Below are positions 35,376-49,100 of a stretch of DNA of 64,000 bases, piece by piece. Under the pieces are notes generated by a model that was given only the letters and a program-made list of their open reading frames with translations, had not been told where the DNA came from and searched no databases. The position numbers and the translations under genes are program-made. The stretch comes from Casuarina equisetifolia. Taxonomy: Eukaryota; Streptophyta; Magnoliopsida; Fagales; Casuarinaceae. The number at the start of each line of letters is the position of its first letter. Within the stretch, counting starts at the first letter, position 1. The stretch is from contig CM052361.1 in assembly GCA_028551475.1 (NCBI GenBank), positions 24,751,491 through 24,815,490 on the forward strand, given 5' to 3'.

Positions 35376-38300
35376 TGCGCTATAATACTACTTTTATTTT
35401 TTAAACATTACTTGATCATTATTTCTTTCTTGTATAAACAAACTTTTGTGTTAGGAGACTTAACAAGAATTATGTAGTAGATAATACATTCAATAATTCT
35501 TAAGAACACCAAAAATTCTCAAAACATTCAATAATTCGGATAAAACTTTGTTTTTATTCATACAAACAACAACTTACTCTCTATTTGCTGCTTCTACACA
35601 TATTATTTATCAAAGAATCTTTTTTCTTTCATAACTATATTTCTTTGATCACTATAAAAATTTATTGGATTAAAACTAAACTCATGATTTTCAAGTTCAC
35701 AAAATCATTCATAATCTCATCATATACACAAAAAATATCAATCAAGAAAAAAGCAAGAGAATTACAATGTTTGGCTGATTTCCCTATGTCTCCCGCTTAA
35801 GGGCAAATTATATACTATGATGAGGAGTAAACATTTATTCAGAAAACTTTTATCTCACACTTTGTATTTTATGTTTCTCTTTATCTTTAAGTTTTTTTTA
35901 CATAATCTTTCTTTTTATATTAGTACAGAAGAGGAATCATATTTAGATATTGTCACAAAAACTTATTAACTATCCTTAGCTTAAACATGGTAGTTAGTTT
36001 ATAATTTTATTCTCACTAATTTACTTAAAACCTAAAATTAAATAACACAACATAAATAAGGTTTTTATAAATTACTTATCTTTTTTCACCTTATATATAA
36101 ACTTACCGTTTCACCCTTACCCAAAACTCCCGCTACTACTAGGTTGGAGTTGGGGAGCATTTGGAACTCCATAAAGGAGCTCGAGTTTAAAATGTTCACA
36201 GGATACAGGACGCTGCATCACAGATCCCCCATGACTGCAAGCAACTTGCCTGTGGCATTAAGGTTGACAGATCGAAGACCACATGCCTACACCTGCAAGT
36301 TCTCATTCAATTTTCTTCATTCCTCTCCAGAAATGGAAGTGTTCAAACATGCAAGACCCCATCTGCCATGCTGTTCGTTAATCCGTGATACTTAGATGCC
36401 TCAACGGTTAAAATATAACAAGAGTATAAACGTTCAATTTTCAAACATCAGCTGCCATGCACTGCCAGAAACAAGCTGTGGGTTGTCCACAGGTTACCGG
36501 GACAGCAGTTCTTACCTGATTTGGCAGATTCATTGGGTTCGGATCCCGATCTGGTCATTAATGGCAGATATACTCGACCTTATTCTTTTTTCTCAAGATC
36601 CAAACATGAGTGGACACAATGGAAAGACAGAGAAGGAGATAGAAACTTGATCAAAAGAATTTGATGAACAGTTCAAGCCGTGAAATACAATAACAAGCAG
36701 ATAAGATTAAAAACTGCAGAAAAGGTAAGGGAGACAAAGGGCTCTGAACATTCTTTATTAATGGTGGTGCTTGATCCTTCATATTCGCGGACAAGATAAA
36801 TACAATTGCTAATCCTGATTATTTTAAGCATGGATTTATGTCACGATCTGCCATTTTATATACATAATTGGACTGGAAATGCTTGTACATCACATGCAGC
36901 CGGTTTGATCGTGGCATATGCTTTTGGGATTCAAAAGCAAACACCAGGTCTACTATCGCCCACAATACCTACTAAATTTTCAATTAGCTCTAACAACTCA
37001 TTTGAGCTTTCTGATTCAATTAACAAATGGAGATCACACTGTTTTGTGCTGAAAAATAAAACCATTTGGGCATGAGTGAACGTGATGTTGTCGGATAAGG
37101 GCGGATAGGCATGAAAACTAGGGGCTATTGTCTTTGTTTCTTTTCATTTTCTTTTATGTTATTTTCTTATCAATTTTTAGTTTTCTTGGGACATCATGAC
37201 GTGATTATACCATTTGATAAAGAGATTTGACATCTTAAAGAGTATGATATCAGGGTTTACACTTTTCTACTTTGATCTAGTTTGATTTGGCAACGAGATA
37301 ACGATGTTTGCCCATAAATTATATATTCAAGATGTTGAATTTATAGTTCTGATGATTATCTCTAACTTTATTCTTCATGCAATAAACAATTTGAGTCATA
37401 AGATTTACTTTTAATAAACCCATCAACATCTGGTAACTAATAACATGTCTAAATGGTTGACAATTCAGTAACTTAGTGTTTGGCTAGGTCCTAAGTTAAA
37501 CACTTCATATTCCTGAATCTAATACCTAACAAAATAATAATAATAAAGTGCTTATGTTAATCAGCTTAAGCTATCATTCAAGAAATATATTTTGTTGGGC
37601 AAATTCATTAAATGGTGGGCACCAAGTTTTATTTATATTGTTTTCAAAGCATTATTGGATCCCCATAAAACTTCAAGGACATGATATATATGGCAAGGAA
37701 GATACTAGTAGCAACCAATATCTTTATTATCAGATTCATATAGCAAGAACATAATAATTTCATTGATTCTAGAAATCCCTCAGCTTTTTTAATTGTAAAC
37801 ATTTTAACTTATTGGCACCAGCGGGTAGTAGGAATCTACTTTATGCATGTGAAAGAACAGTAAGCAATAATGTGGCCGTAAAGAGCTTTGACTATGGTTT
37901 GTTTTTCTCTTCTTTTGACATTCGCCATTGCATAAATATGACAGGGATTGATGATAATGGAGATGGAAGAATAGTGAATTTGACCCCTTATCTAGAAATT
38001 GAATTTGAAAGTACACTGAGAGATTCTCTGGTACCAAATTTTTTTAATCAAAAGTAGGGATATAATATATTAAGGTTAGAAGCATTTTCATGGGCCTCTA
38101 GAAAAATATTATTTTTTTATGCGATTATAGCAATCTAGGTGGTATGATATAATTTTAAGCATATCGAACATGAAATGCTTAATTCAAGAAAATATAAGTA
38201 GTTTCTAAATGAAGTTTAAAAAGAGATTATAATGGCACATAATGGAATAACCGCTCATTATTAATAAAAGATAGATGGTATACTATAAAATACTCTATAG

Positions 38301-39009
38301 TTAAGAACTATTTTGCCTATTAGATTTACTTAAAAATACCCAATAATATTGTAAAATACCCCATTTGCATAGTTATTGAAGAGAAATGTTAAAAAAAACT
38401 ATTAGATTTTATTTTATTAATTTAACATTAATATCAATTAATAAATCAACCAATCATTATTTCTAACAAGTATAATGTTTGTCTTTTTTATTTATTTATT
38501 TTTGTTAGGTAAATGGGAGATATGAGGATCTTTTTGTTCTAAGCAAGATGAGTTGTTTGTGTTCTTGTCGATCAAATTTGATGTTTGTCATTAACTCTAA
38601 AAGATTAAAAATTTTAAAGTTACAAGATAATCTAACTTAAAAGGTCCTATAAAATACAACATCTTCAAGATTAAGATCCCATAAAGTTTTGGAATGATAC
38701 AAAAGTGAAGTCACATTAAAACATACGTTAATCACAAGTCATACCACGAACCATGATATCATCCTCCCTTCGTGATCCCCACTAAACAAAACAAATCCGA
38801 TTTACACAATCAAAAGTTTCTTTAAGGATGATTAGATGATGATCGACGCTCGTGATAAGCAGGCCAGCACAACTACCCCCGGAGGTCCACGTCGGCCCCG
38901 CATAAACAATCTGATGGTCGGTTCATCGTCACCGCAGAAACAATCATTTGTGGACCCGACCTCAAAGTTTGGGCGGTGATTAGGATGTCCCCACTGTGCT
39001 ACCGTCCGT

Positions 39010-39134
39010 CACGTGGCAAGCGGAGAACGAAATGGAGGCCCGTTCTTATAGTCGTTGAAAACTAGCTGTCACCTGCTAGAAACCGGCTATTCCGGTTTCC
39101 GATGGCCGGAGAGTGAGGCTCCTCCTATATATAA
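39010..39134 (+). promoter_or_regulatory. Core promoter of TIP aquaporin: G-box/ABRE-like motif and TATA box
   Basis: CACGTGGC at 39010-39017 is a G-box/ABRE-type motif, compatible with abscisic-acid or stress control. CTATATATAA at 39125-39134 is a TATA box about 95 bases before the ATG, leaving a 5' UTR of roughly 65 bases. Control by ABA is inference. Confidence 0.6.
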
Positions 39135-39226
39135 CAGCCACTCTGTAGAGTTGGAAAGCAAGAAGCGAGTGCGATTCTGGGTTTTGAAACTTCTAGGACC
39201 TCGAGTTGACTTGAGATTTCTGAAAA

Positions 39227-40579
39227 ATGCCGATTTCCCAGATTGCCTTCGGATCTCCGGCTGAGGCTGGCCAAGCCGACACCCTGAAAGCGGCGTTGGC
39301 CGAGTTCATCTCGGTGCTCATTTTTGTGTTTGCCGGCGAAGGCTCCGGTGTAGCTTTCAGTAAGTGATTGTTTTATTCATGCAGTACACGTAAAAGTTAG
39401 TTGTTTTTGTTGCTGTAGTAGGGAGAAGTGAGAAACTAGACTGATGGAATGATGAATGTTTTGGCAGACAAGCTCACTGACTCTGGCTCGAGTACTCCGG
39501 CCGGGGTGGTCGCCGCAGCTCTGGCCCATGGCTTTGGACTGTTCGTCGCAGTGGCAATCGGTGCAAACATTTCCGGTGGACACGTGAACCCCGCTGTTAC
39601 ATTCGGTGCCTTCCTTGGCGGGCACATCACATTCATCAGAGGTCTTCTGTACTGGATTGCCCAGCTCCTTGGATCCGTCGTTGCTTGCTTGCTCCTTGCC
39701 TTCGCCACTGGTGGCATGGTGAGGCATTCACGGATCATATCTACCATTATCTTCAATCAAAGCTAGCTCAATACCACTATTTTAAACGGATCTTATCTTC
39801 TTGTCTTTTACATGTTTATTGAAGGTGGTTGAGTTGAAAGTTACTTATCAATATAAAATTTGATACAATGTTGAAAAATTCAAAGAGATAAATTTAAAAA
39901 TTAAGCTAAAAATTATAGGATTAGTTTTTTTATTTAAGCTTCATGTAAAAGCTGTTACCTTTTACTGTAAAATTTTTATATCCAAACATGAATTATTAAG
40001 TATTTTAGGGAGTATTTTCTTTGTTTAGTGGTAAGCTAAGAAACCCAAAAAAAATTGGTCTTTTTGCCTCATATAAGTACAGCTTAAGAAAAATATGACA
40101 CCTTTTTTAATTAAAAAAACTAACTTAAAAGAAAATGGCCATTTTGTCAAGAATACCGTCTTCAATATTTTGATTCTGAATTTTTGTTAATTAATTTGAT
40201 GCAGTCAACTCCGGCGTTCTCTTTGTCCACCGACGTGAGTTGCTGGAATGCGTTGGTGTTCGAGATTGTGATGACCTTCGGCCTGGTGTACACCGTCTAC
40301 GCCACCGCCGTGGACCCCAAGAAGGGTAACATCGGGATAGTTGCACCCCTTGCAATTGGTTTCATCGTCGGCGCCAACATTTTGGCCGGCGGAGCATTCG
40401 ACGGTGCATCCATGAACCCAGCGGTCTCCTTCGGTCCTGCAGTCGTCAGCTGGACATGGACCAACCACTGGGTCTACTGGGTCGGTCCACTCATCGGTTC
40501 CGCCATCGCCGCCCTTATCTACGAGATCATCTTCATCAGCCCAAGCACCCACGAGCCCCTCCCCTCCACCGAGTTCTAA
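39227..40579 (+). CDS. TIP1: Tonoplast intrinsic protein, TIP1 type (aquaporin)
   Basis: Vacuolar-membrane channel for water and probably small neutral solutes. Three exons, 39227-39359, 39468-39718 and 40205-40579, give 252 residues, normal for TIPs. It begins [20 protein letters not shown]. Six membrane helices are visible, and both pore loops carry [14 protein letters not shown] and [12 protein letters not shown]. The residues expected for the TIP1 selectivity filter are present: His in [12 protein letters not shown], Ile in IGFIVGAN, Ala in AGGAF, and Val after the second NPA in place of Arg. The C-terminus is [10 protein letters not shown]. Two introns at these places are usual for the family. 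Isoform number within TIP1 is not determined. Confidence 0.96.
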
Positions 40580-42690
40580 CCAATGGTCATCTCCTTCTGT
40601 TTCTCTGTTTTTAGCCATGGAAAAGGCTTACATCCTGGTGGTTTCTTTTGGTTTCAGCTCTGAGTGTTCTGCTGTTGTTTGTACCTTTCCTCCTGTTGAT
40701 CGTTGATTCTTCTGCAACTTTCTTGTATCTTTGCAATCATTTTGCCGACTAAAAAACAAAAAAAAAAAAAATCCATTTGTGATCCGTTCAAGAGTTTTCT
40801 TTTTTGTCCTGTTAATCACAAAGTTTATGCCTAATCCTACAAAATCTTGTTTATAAAAAGAAAAAATCATCTACTTTTAGATCAATTTTTAACATAAAAA
40901 ATACTCTTTTTTTTTCATATAGTATTAATTTATACACAAGATTTGTAGTTTAAAGTAGTTTATAAGGGATTTATATATTTTTTGAAACAAGAACTTGAAA
41001 TTCATTTTTTTTTGGTTAGATAAATGAAAATTTGAGATATGTAATGCCAAATTCATAAGTTAAGTTTTAGACAACAATAGTTAGTTATTTGTTAACATTA
41101 GTTATAAGACTGTATATTAAGAATGGTGTGACAAAGTTTTTCATTGTCTAAATCTTTTTGGGTTTCATTTTATAAAGAAAAAAAGTTGTAGATACAAAAA
41201 AGAGATAGCACTTAACATAACAAAAAAAAAAAAAAAATTGCCATGCTACCGGCATATTCCTAGGTACCATTCTCACTGCAAACCTTCTGTGAAATATCAA
41301 CTAAGAACCACTCTAACTACCCCCACCCAAAAATTAAAATAAAAGACTGAGTCCACCGGTTTGGCTTGTAGCAACGATCCAGAACACTCTTCCCAGTTGT
41401 TCTGTGTCTACTGTTAGATATAAAAATGGGCAAACATGATGAGAGAATATTGGACTACCCGAGAGTTATCCATGATCAGGATGGCATTGGAATGTGGATC
41501 ACTAGTTGTGCAATCTTGTGTTCAAAAATAAATTTTCTCACTTTTTAGAAATTAATTTTAAAGAAAAAATAAGTTTTTTAACATAGTATCAAAATTCATA
41601 ATTTATGTTAATAAGATCTTGTAATGACTTATAGTTTATTTGCTAAGCCTGTTCATAGTATCAATTATATAATACACAATTTTTGTTTGGAATTTGGAAG
41701 GAAAATTTGTAAGGTTAGATAGACTTTTTTCTTTTAAAGTAATATCTTAGTTATATTTTAGGTATATCTTAAGAAGATTTTACAAGTTATTGTGAGTGCT
41801 AAGAATATTTGTATGTGATAGATATGAAGGTCTTATAAATAATATCTTTGTATTCTCTTATAATTACCTAATAAGAGGAAAAATGGTTGGTAGTTACATC
41901 AATAATAGTGGATATATGGTATTGTGTTAGTTTGAACTGCCTTAAACCTTGTGTTTCTTGTGCATTTATGACCTAATCTATTTGTTTATGTATTCCAGTG
42001 ATAACTTGTTTTTCGCAACAATGTCACCTTGTGATAGGTATGAGGGGGTGCCAAAATGTCCACATTACTTTCAGCTTGTTATAGGATTCGAGAAAATGAA
42101 CTTTTAACACCCATCTCAAATATTTTCCTAGAATTTGTAACACTAAGATACCACAATCATGCTCTGCTTTCCAGTTGTTACAGCAGAAATCAGGTTGCAT
42201 GCTACATTCCCAATTTCCAGCAACACTCCAGCATGGCAGTCTCTAGACTAAATGCATATTTCTGACTTATAAGTTTTCAAAATTGACACAAATTTACTCA
42301 TGTCTCATGAAGAAAACATTCAAAGACTGTAGAATGGGTATTTAAATTTGTTCAACTCAAATAAATTTAGGGGATTGCATATGCGGTCTGACTTTCAACA
42401 TTAACAAGTAGTGATCAAAAGAGAGAAAAACATTACAGTAGTACATTTGTAGCCATGTATATGTCATATAGCAATTGAGCTTTCTGTTAGGACCTTCAGA
42501 TGCTACCAATGTATCAAAAGCTATAGTTAATAATTTATCCGCAGGCCCTGTTCCTAAAGCCTCCGCAATAGCCTCCGCATCTGCAGATTTGTTGGACACT
42601 GCACAACAACAACACACTGCCAAAACCCAACAGTTTCAAAGCTTCAAAGCTACCAGTAAGTGACAACAAACTAGTTACTGTATCTGAAAG
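40580..42690. other. TIP 3' UTR and AT-rich intergenic DNA
   Basis: The first ~250 bases look like the TIP 3' UTR. The remainder has poly-A runs (40760, 41222) and no supported gene. Short frames at 42357-42663 overlap the 3' end of the neighbouring minus-strand gene. Confidence 0.55.
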
Positions 42691-42701
42691 GGGACCAACC
42701 T

Positions 42702-45700
42702 TCAGAGTTTCTTCTTGCTATGGCGCTTTCCCAGTTTTGACTTTCGTTGCTTAAACATATGCAGATAAAGCTTTAAAAATAGGAAGGGGTAGCAGAGAAG
42801 AAGAACCTGAAACAGAAAGTTCAATCTAAAAGGTTAAAAACTAATAGAAGTGAGGATTGAAAGAGAATTCAGGGCATTGTAGCGTATGGAAAGAAGGATA
42901 TTCCCCTTTGCTTGACTACACCTCATGCAGATATGATTGACACCAGAACCATCGTTTAGTGAAAACCGTAGGAAAAATTTAGAAGAAAAAAATTGGCAAC
43001 AGACTGCAAATCTGGTCCAATCACCCCATTTGACCACGAATGTTATGGTATATGTCCTTGGAAAGAACAGGAATCCAAGAGATAATCATTGCCCTCAAGA
43101 AGCTACCTTCTCCTAAGAAACTTCCATGTTCAGAAAGCATTGTATATCCAAGTAATCTGAGCCAATCCTTAGATCAAGGATGTCCAGGAGCAGGTTTAAA
43201 AAAAGTGACTTGAAAGCAAATATTATATGACACAGGTATTGAAATTCCCAACTGTTTTCATTCCCTGAATCCACCCAGGTACGAGCTAGGGGGAAGCTTA
43301 CTCCAGCAACAGACATGTAACATAACATAGAAAAGAAATTGGAAGGGAGATAGACAGTGCAATCTGATATGCAAAAACCGAATTGCATAACTTTAAAACC
43401 TGGGCCTGCTAAAGCAAGCATGCAGGATAACGACCTATCAAATTACCATTTTCACTTGAAATCAAGGGTTAAAATATCAACAAACCTTCAGAAAAATTGG
43501 ACGGAAATGCTCCTTCCTTATAAATGGAAGTACTTGGTACAGAAGCCACACTGCATGGCAATAACCAACAGTTGAATGAATCAAACAGATGAAAGAAGCA
43601 ATAAGAAAGTGAGAGAATAGAGAACTGGAATATAGAATCAAGGTGATTGGAGTCCATCGACTTACTTTCACCTGCAGTAATTCCTACAGGATACAGCACA
43701 ATGAATGCAGAGTACCTATCAAAAAGATAAGTTATGTAATTTTATATGAAAACATCATTTCAGCTGATATAATGCCTCGGTTGAGCTGCAGGTATTTTAT
43801 TTCAAAGGAAAAGGATAAAAAGGAAGAAGAAGAAAAGGAAGAACCTGAGATAGGTAATCCAAGATGGACAACTTCCTATGCAGTTCAAAGCATAATATGG
43901 ATACCTAATGGCCTGCGTCCAACATCATCTTCATTATCATATTTATTTTTATCATTAAAGTTATGCACCAGAAGCAGAAAAGAACTTAAGACCCAAGTGA
44001 AGAAAGTAGGACTTGATATTATAATTACTCACTATCATGTTGGCATTGATAAGAACTCTACCACCCACGATGCAATACCACAAGTAAAGCAAAAGTCTAA
44101 AAAACAAAAAAGTGAACTGGTGGTGGAAAAGAAACCAATGAAGAGAACCATCTTTCACTTTATCCGTCCCAATTACATAACCAACAACGGAGAGAGGGTA
44201 TGACATAAATGTCAAGAATCATCAGAAGATAGTAAGATCATTGGTTTTTCTTTTTATTTTCCCAGTGATATTTTACATCCATCAAATTCAAATCTGGCCT
44301 CTAGGGCCTAGTCCAAAGCTGACATGAATATATCATGTCTAGAAACACGCGAGAAGGTATTTTCAGTATTCTTCTTTTGTTATTATTAACCTTAACCCTA
44401 ACTTAGCTGCCACTAGTGGGAATTGTGTAAGTTCTTACCCTCTTGTTTGTGGTTCTTTTTCTTGCCATGTAACATTTACCAAAAAATGCAAAAAAAAGTT
44501 ATGCTTGCATTGTCAGTCACCTAGAGTTTAGTAAAGTAAACCAAAAAAAAAAAAAAAATCTAGTCTACCATACAATCAATTTCTGAAAAAGGATTTAAAA
44601 GCCAGTCAAGTGTAGATTTTTTGGTAACAATGTTCACTAGAAGAGGCAAGTAAACAGTGTATTTGAGGCAACTCCAGAGATCTGCTTACCATTGATTTAA
44701 GGTCCAACACCATAGAGAAAAGTCATATTTGCTGTTAATGCAGTCAACTAGAGCTATTGAATCGCTAGATGATATATCATAGTCACTTTGTCCGTCTGCT
44801 AGAAGATACAGCATAGATAAACCTTGACAAGTCTAAACATCCTTTAGCCAAGCCAAATATTTTAAATGAAAAAAAGAACATATTTTGTTGCTAGCTAACA
44901 TGAAAATAATCAACTTTTTGAAATTACTAAAAACTTTCTAGCATAATTCTCCACCACGAATGTTATTATCATTTATTATTTATTCAGTGATATCATCTAG
45001 ACATTTAGCCGGAAGGTTTTATCAAACTTCTTGTCCTTTAATAAGTGGATGCAGCATTGCAGTAATTTTTGTCTTTTTCAAACTGGTATCTAAGCCTATC
45101 AAAAATCCATCACCACTTTAGAAACCACGGATCCTGCTCTACAGCAAACGGACCTCACAATATTCCTAATGCCTATCAAATTCAAGAGAGATATGATAAG
45201 AAGCCAACTTACCTCAGATAGGCTCCAAGCAACGAAAGTTGTGAATACCGATGGCAATTCTTTGACCTACAAAAAGCTAGAACCGATGAGTTGCTTATCA
45301 CTTTGATATCACATACCAGAAAATATATGAGATCAAAATCCATATTTGATCCATCCAGGAAATCAAACATGAATACAGTTGGTACTTAAATTAAATAATG
45401 AGAACCCAAGAAAAGTATATAGAACCTCATCCACTTGACGAACGACCAACAGAAAATGAACCCTTCCTCCCCATTGCAGCAGGGTGTTCCCCACTCCACT
45501 TGGCACAATACCTCAAATTTCAAAGGATCAAACATCAAAATCAACTAAAAGTTCACTCAGCCACATTCCAAACAAACATGAAGAGCCTATGAAACCATAA
45601 AACCTACCAATGGCCCCATGAACAACTTCCAAGAACGCAACTGTTTGCAGCAAACCTTCACGACAGAACAATGATAATGACAAAACAATACAGAAGTACA

Positions 45701-46133
45701 AAATATACATTTTCAATCAGGAGGGTACCTAAATACTGAGAACAGCAATTAGAACCAGCTAAAAAATTTAAGAGACATTTTTTTTTTCTTCCTCTAAAAC
45801 TCCACCCCACTTGCATCGCCAAATTCTGTCATATTTTCCAATTTTTTCCACATTTTTATGGGAAATCAAACAGAGGAAAAAAAAAATTAGAGCCCGGGCT
45901 AAAGAGAAAACTGACAGATTAGCACCCCAGCAGAAGCATAAGCTCCATTCACCGACTTGGTGCTCGCAAAGCCGCTCAAAATTCTAGAGAGAGCAAACGC
46001 CCTGCCACAACAAAATTTAGACCACAAAAAACACAGCCAAAAGGAGAAAAATAAGAGATTTGGGAGAGAATCACCATCCCAGGGCCTGGAGGGAATTGTA
46101 AGCAAAGAGATAGAGAGTGGACAGGGAAGCCAT
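42702..46133 (-). CDS. Very-long-chain (3R)-3-hydroxyacyl-CoA dehydratase, PTPLA/PASTICCINO2-like
   Basis: ER membrane enzyme of the fatty-acid elongase, dehydrating 3-hydroxyacyl-CoA. Predicted exons: 46075-46133 (MASLSTLYLFAYNSLQALG), 45916-46001, 45608-45655 (LLQTVAFLEVVHGAIG), 45426-45511 (IVPSGVGNTLLQWGGRVHFL), 45213-45266 (VKELPSVFTTFVAWSLSE), 43845-43912 (AIRYPYYALNCIGSCPSWIT), 43666-43715 (YSAFIVLYPVGITAGE), 43486-43550 (MWLLYQVLPFIRKEHF...), a tentative ninth at 42950-43003 (SVANFFLLNFSYGFH, then TAA), and 42702-42806 (VLLLCYPFLFLKLYLHMFKQ... to KKKL). All phases join. The order of segments matches the At5g59770 type as I recall it. Tyr and Glu of the presumed active site are in LYPVGITAGE. 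If exon 9 is right, the stop at 42956-42958 truncates the protein before its last helix. Identity is firm; integrity is uncertain. Confidence 0.82.
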
Positions 46134-49100
46134 TCGAGTGTGTGGCCTTCGTTAACGGTCGCGAATGTGCATATTCGGAAAAATTTCCGATGGACCCCAA
46201 AAATACACAAGAATTTGAAAAAAGAAGAAGAAGAAGAAGTAGAAGAAGTGTATATTCGGAAAAAATATAGTAGTTTAGTGATTCAACACAAATATTGGAT
46301 TAATTTATTGTTAAAATATTAAACTAGAAATACCAAAAATGATGAAGAAAAATGGTTTTTTTTTTAAAGAAAAGTTATGTAAACATGTATATATGGATTT
46401 TGTTTTCTTAAGAAGATAATTTTCTTTTTAAGGTGTAACAAAAAAAAATTTATATGAAAATCAACGCCTAAGAATTACATTTTATGCTTGTTTGTATTAT
46501 TTAATTGACATTTTGAAGTATCATACAAGAGTAATAATGATTTTCAAATAAGGATTGCATTCCTTTAATCAAAATAATGATACTATAAATATCACGATAA
46601 GATTAAACGGATTTTAATTCAAATAATATCATGAAATTATAAATATTGCATGGTCCAATTATTAACATCCATAAATAAAAGGACCAAAAAAAAAATCATT
46701 GTCATATAGAATTTTTTGAAAGTGCGAGTAAAATTAAAGACATTCTCAAAACATTCTCATTAATGAGAGTTACTGCATATAAGAATATTACAATATTCTT
46801 TACTATTTTTCTTGGATATAATTTGTTTTAAACCTCTCACTGGTTTAGCGTTTTCTTTGCCTGGTCAACCTCAAATTGACTCATTTTCTTAAGTCTTCTA
46901 TGTTATTTGTATTTTTCTCAGGAAAACTATCAATGGATTGAAATAAAGCGTACTTTTTAAGCTAGTTTGGTTCATCTACTGCATCAAATGCAGCCCTTAA
47001 TCAGCTCAAGACCACAGAGCAAACTCAGCTTTGTGTGGTGCAGCATTACTAGCCAATAATGGCTTGAGGAAAGGCTATAGCACTTTTTTCTTATTAAAAA
47101 ACCATGTTAGGGTAGGATAATGATGTTGTCCAAGAATTTGTAGATTATCTTATTCAAACTTTGTTCTTTTTTCAAAAGAGAAAATTTAAATAAATAAATA
47201 AAAGGTCCTTGTTCTCTTTACAATTTCTTTTTGAAAAAACAAAAGAAAACGTTTTATGGTTGGAGCTTGGACCCCAAAAAGCAACTATATGCTTTTCATG
47301 CTAATTGGACTTAGGACCAATGTTTTGTTCTTTCAACTTTGGAGAGATCAAAAGGAGAGTAAAATAGTATTAGATAATATGAATTTACATATACTATATA
47401 AGAGATATACACAAAACACGTATAAAAGAACATAAAAATTTTACACGATTAAAAATAAGTAATTTTACTTTTATAGAAAGTAATTTTTTATACATTCAAA
47501 AGTCTGTGGTAAATTTTTCATCTTTAACAATTCTCTCTCTTTAGTCATGCTTATCATATGATATAATATAAATAAAGATTTTTAGAACTTCATAGTTATA
47601 AACAACTTAAGCAAAATCATAACTAACAACATTAATATTTTTCCCTTGCCTATAATTTTAGCTTCCATAATTATTGAGAATAATAGTCTTAGATGAGGAG
47701 AAAAAATCATTGAGTATTGTTTAAATAAAAAAAATTAACTTCAAACTTTTGAGCTAACTTTTATTTAAATTTTATGTTTATTTCTAAGATGATATTAAAG
47801 CTAACTTGATCTGTTTCAACTTCCACTTAACTTTAAGTCTATTGGATATGCTCAGTATGTAAGAATATCTACTCTATCTTATTCATTCTTAACTTAAGAT
47901 ATGTTCAATATACTAAAAAATATAAAGGATAAAAATTTTTCATAACATAAAATAATTATTAAACTTTTGAATTGAACTTTGAGTTTCCTTATAACAATAA
48001 CTAACACGAATTGTCTTCATTTTAGATTTGCATATCTAGATTTGGTTAAAATGTAACTCAAACTAAATCTTTCTTTGAAAGCCCATTCTCCAGTGATTAG
48101 ATATTGGCTTCACACGGCCTAAAAAAGGCCGTTTCTTTGCTTTGATTACTGTTGGCTTCCATATTCTATTGATTGACTTGGAGGAATCAGATGATATTGG
48201 ACAGTACAGAGATGGGAAAGCTCCGTAGCTTATTGAAGAAAAGTAAGTGAGTAAAGTGCGCATGATGAAGGATTTATATGTAATTTTCTGTATAGCTATG
48301 TGCGGCGGCTGTGAAGGGAAATGGCCCCCTTGTCTTCGGCTTCAGATATCTGCCTTTTGACTAATTGAAAACACGAGATAAGATGTGATTATACGCACTA
48401 CGAAAGATACCCTTAATGTCTGGGTGACTGATCTGACCTCCATTGCGGTGGACACGCAATTAAAGGACGAAAATGATGGACAAAATAGCAAGCTGCCTTA
48501 AACAAAGATGAGGTTGTTAGACTTGCCTCAGCACTGCTAAACAAATAGGAAGATAAAGGTGATGATGAATGCATATGCAGAGTCTCCTTTTCGTGATTAT
48601 ATAATCCATGGCAGTGGACACCTCGTGAATGTTGAGATTTGAACAGATTGTTTAGTAAAACCAGGCAACTATTTGAAGAATTTGGATTTCAAAATGCATG
48701 GCTGTTAGAGGAACAGCGGGATCAAATCTGGGTTTGAAGACTACGATGACACTGGACATTGCTTTTAGTCTATTAGTCAACTTTTTTCAACAGAACACTT
48801 AATTACATTTTGGTGACATATTTATTTTTTTGCTAGGATTTTAGAAAAGGCCATACTTTCTCCCTTAGATACATTTTTTAAGAAGGAAAGATGTCTAAAA
48901 GTGATAAGATATTACACTTGAATTTGAACTATAATATCATGGTACCAGTAATTCAATTTCATCATTCAATATTAATAGTTGAGATTTGATCGATAATCCC
49001 TACCTTTATGGTTACTTGTAATTTGAGTTTTTGTTCATGGAAATGAAATAGGGCTCAAGATCATACCATGAAGACCAGAAAACGAAGGACTTTCAACATT

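Larger units (their letters stand above)
31621..39005. other. AT-rich intergenic region, no gene seen
   Basis: About 7.4 kb with A/T runs, two copies of a dispersed repeat (33070-33310 and 35180-35375) and several short frames (for example 36144-36395, 36806-37075) lacking domain signatures or credible splice partners. Confidence 0.55.
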
